DNA of 5,712 bases, from contig CAJWJW010000091.1 in NCBI GenBank assembly GCA_913041775.1, positions 1 to 5,712 of the forward strand. The letters run 5' to 3'. The position numbers and the translations under genes are program-made. The stretch's first letter is position 1. Every line of letters begins with the position of its first letter. The notes under the pieces were generated by a model. It was not told the DNA's origin, ran no database searches, and saw nothing but the letters and a program-made list of their open reading frames with translations. Positions 4,647 through 5,712 of this stretch are shown here, piece by piece. This stretch comes from an uncultured Flavobacteriales bacterium. GTDB lineage: Bacteria; Bacteroidota; Bacteroidia; Flavobacteriales; UBA7430.

Positions 4647-5712
4647 TTAGCAATATGTTTTAGCGTAAAGAGACGATCGTTTATCTGTAAAGATAATTTA
4701 GAATTTCCGATAACTTGATTGTGCTTATCTACAAGGTAATTAATGAATTTTCGTTGTTTTGGTTTCTTTTTATAAATATACACATTTGCATTTTCGGCAA
4801 TGGGAGAAAGTCCATTTAAGGAGATTTCGTACACATCATCAACAATAAGTTTAGTGCCGTATAAACTCATTTCTAATAGAGAATTATTCATTAATACAAT
4901 AGTCCCATCAACTATATCGTAATATAATTCTTGAGGGATTCTATAAGCATCATCTAACATAAGCACATTACATGTACTGCTCAAGTTAGAATAAGCAGAA
5001 GAAGAAAGTGTATCAATTTTTTCAAAATTTAGGTTTGCATAAAAGAAATCATTCCTTGAAATAACTGACCCACCCAAATTGTATTTTTCGTTTTTCTTAT
5101 AGGCTTCTATGGCTATAGAATTATAGGCAAATGTATTATTTTCACTATACACATCAGCACTATCCTTTACAGACAAGCCAATTTTATTACCAAGAATGTA
5201 ATTATCTATCACAGTTATATTTGATGATTTCCCATACTGTTCAGCACCAATAGAGATGCCTTTATCAGCAGAATTAACAAGCGTATTGTTTTGGATAAGA
5301 ACATCCTCGCAGGCATTTAAATCAATGGCATCATCCGGCGAGTTAAGAACTAAATTGTTAGAAATTTCACCACCTGTAACATTAATAAATTCAATAGCAT
5401 CTGGTGTATTATAAAAGCGACTATTCTGTACAATCGAATTTGCCCAATTTATATTAATTCCTTCTCCCAAGCCATTTCCATATAAACGTAAACTATCAAT
5501 AGAAATGTCTCCATGCGAAGCCCATATTATAGAAGGTCTTTTATTACCAAATTGCATAGGACGGTTTTTTATATGGATAGACACATTGTTTAATGAGTAT
5601 GTGCTGTACTTACTATTTATTAATCCATCGTAAATAGTTACATGTTCTAGAGTGTTCTGAAAATCGGATGAGTAGAAATAAATGGAATGAAAATAACTAT
5701 TGGGAATGATTG
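4643..5712 (-). CDS. right-handed parallel beta-helix protein, 5' end outside the window
   Basis: The visible 355 residues are the C-terminal part of a right-handed parallel beta-helix (pectate lyase-like/NosD-like) protein. The frame has no stop up to the right edge. A GTG at 5584 could be taken as a start, but the 42 codons above it read as more of the same helix (for example NTLEHVTIYDG at 19-29 of the visible protein), so it is internal. Successive rungs of roughly 22-25 residues carry Asn-rich turns: SIVQNSRFYN, GGEISNNLVLNS, DVLIQNNTLVNS, NITVIDNYILGN and DVYSENNTFAYN, at about 92-197. Between rungs lie DDAIDLNAC and ADKGISIG, then VKDSADV, a pattern I recall from CotH-linked beta-helix proteins. 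Residues about 230-355 form a different, beta-rich, lysine-containing end domain that I cannot name. It is probably secreted or envelope-located, but the signal peptide is out of view. Its TGA overlaps the CotH ATG. Confidence 0.85.
   Translation of the reverse strand, partial: IIPNSYFHSIYFYSSDFQNTLEHVTIYDGLINSKYSTYSLNNVSIHIKNRPMQFGNKRPSIIWASHGDISIDSLRLYGNGLGEGININWANSIVQNSRFYNTPDAIEFINVTGGEISNNLVLNSPDDAIDLNACEDVLIQNNTLVNSADKGISIGAEQYGKSSNITVIDNYILGNKIGLSVKDSADVYSENNTFAYNSIAIEAYKKNEKYNLGGSVISRNDFFYANLNFEKIDTLSSSAYSNLSSTCNVLMLDDAYRIPQELYYDIVDGTIVLMNNSLLEMSLYGTKLIVDDVYEISLNGLSPIAENANVYIYKKKPKQRKFINYLVDKHNQVIGNSKLSLQINDRLFTLKHIAK

Noticed and set aside
5004..5578. Possible CRISPR or DNA tandem repeat in the beta-helix gene
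   Set aside because: The periodicity is at the protein level only (Asn-rich rungs); the DNA units are not near-identical and there are no constant repeat and spacer lengths.

Overview
The window looks like chromosomal DNA from an AT-rich Bacteroidota, most likely a flavobacterium-like lineage. The pointers are two good matches to the Bacteroidota promoter pattern (TTG, about 19 bp, TAnnTTTG), start codons without Shine-Dalgarno sequences, a DUF3127 protein (a family I know mainly from this phylum), and a lipoprotein CotH paired with a parallel beta-helix protein. This placement is an inference, since no marker gene is complete enough to name a genus.

Left part (1-1513): the 5' portion of a tRNA-Leu(UAG) gene lies on the minus strand and runs off the left edge. 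Its promoter sits back to back with the promoter of a plus-strand two-gene operon. That operon encodes a 300-residue flavin reductase-family protein and, 2 bp downstream, a 119-residue DUF3127 protein whose C-terminus resembles the acidic tip of single-stranded DNA-binding protein. A strong rho-independent terminator closes the operon.

Middle (1514-3075): a short intergenic stretch carries a perfect 13-bp inverted repeat, a probable weak promoter and a 14-bp palindrome next to the start codon. It leads into atoE, a short-chain fatty acid transporter. No CoA-transferase or thiolase gene is visible nearby, so atoE appears to be a single-gene unit.

Right part (3072-5712): a minus-strand operon runs in from the right edge. 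Its first visible gene is a right-handed parallel beta-helix protein. The frame stays open to the window end, so the true start lies outside. It overlaps by ATGA with a CotH-family atypical kinase lipoprotein. The CotH stop codon and the atoE stop codon share the bases TTAA, so the two units converge with no gap.

The most interesting element is the translationally coupled beta-helix/CotH-lipoprotein pair, a plausible cell-envelope phosphorylation or spore-coat-kinase-like module in a bacterium that is not expected to sporulate. The SSB-like tail of the DUF3127 protein comes second.
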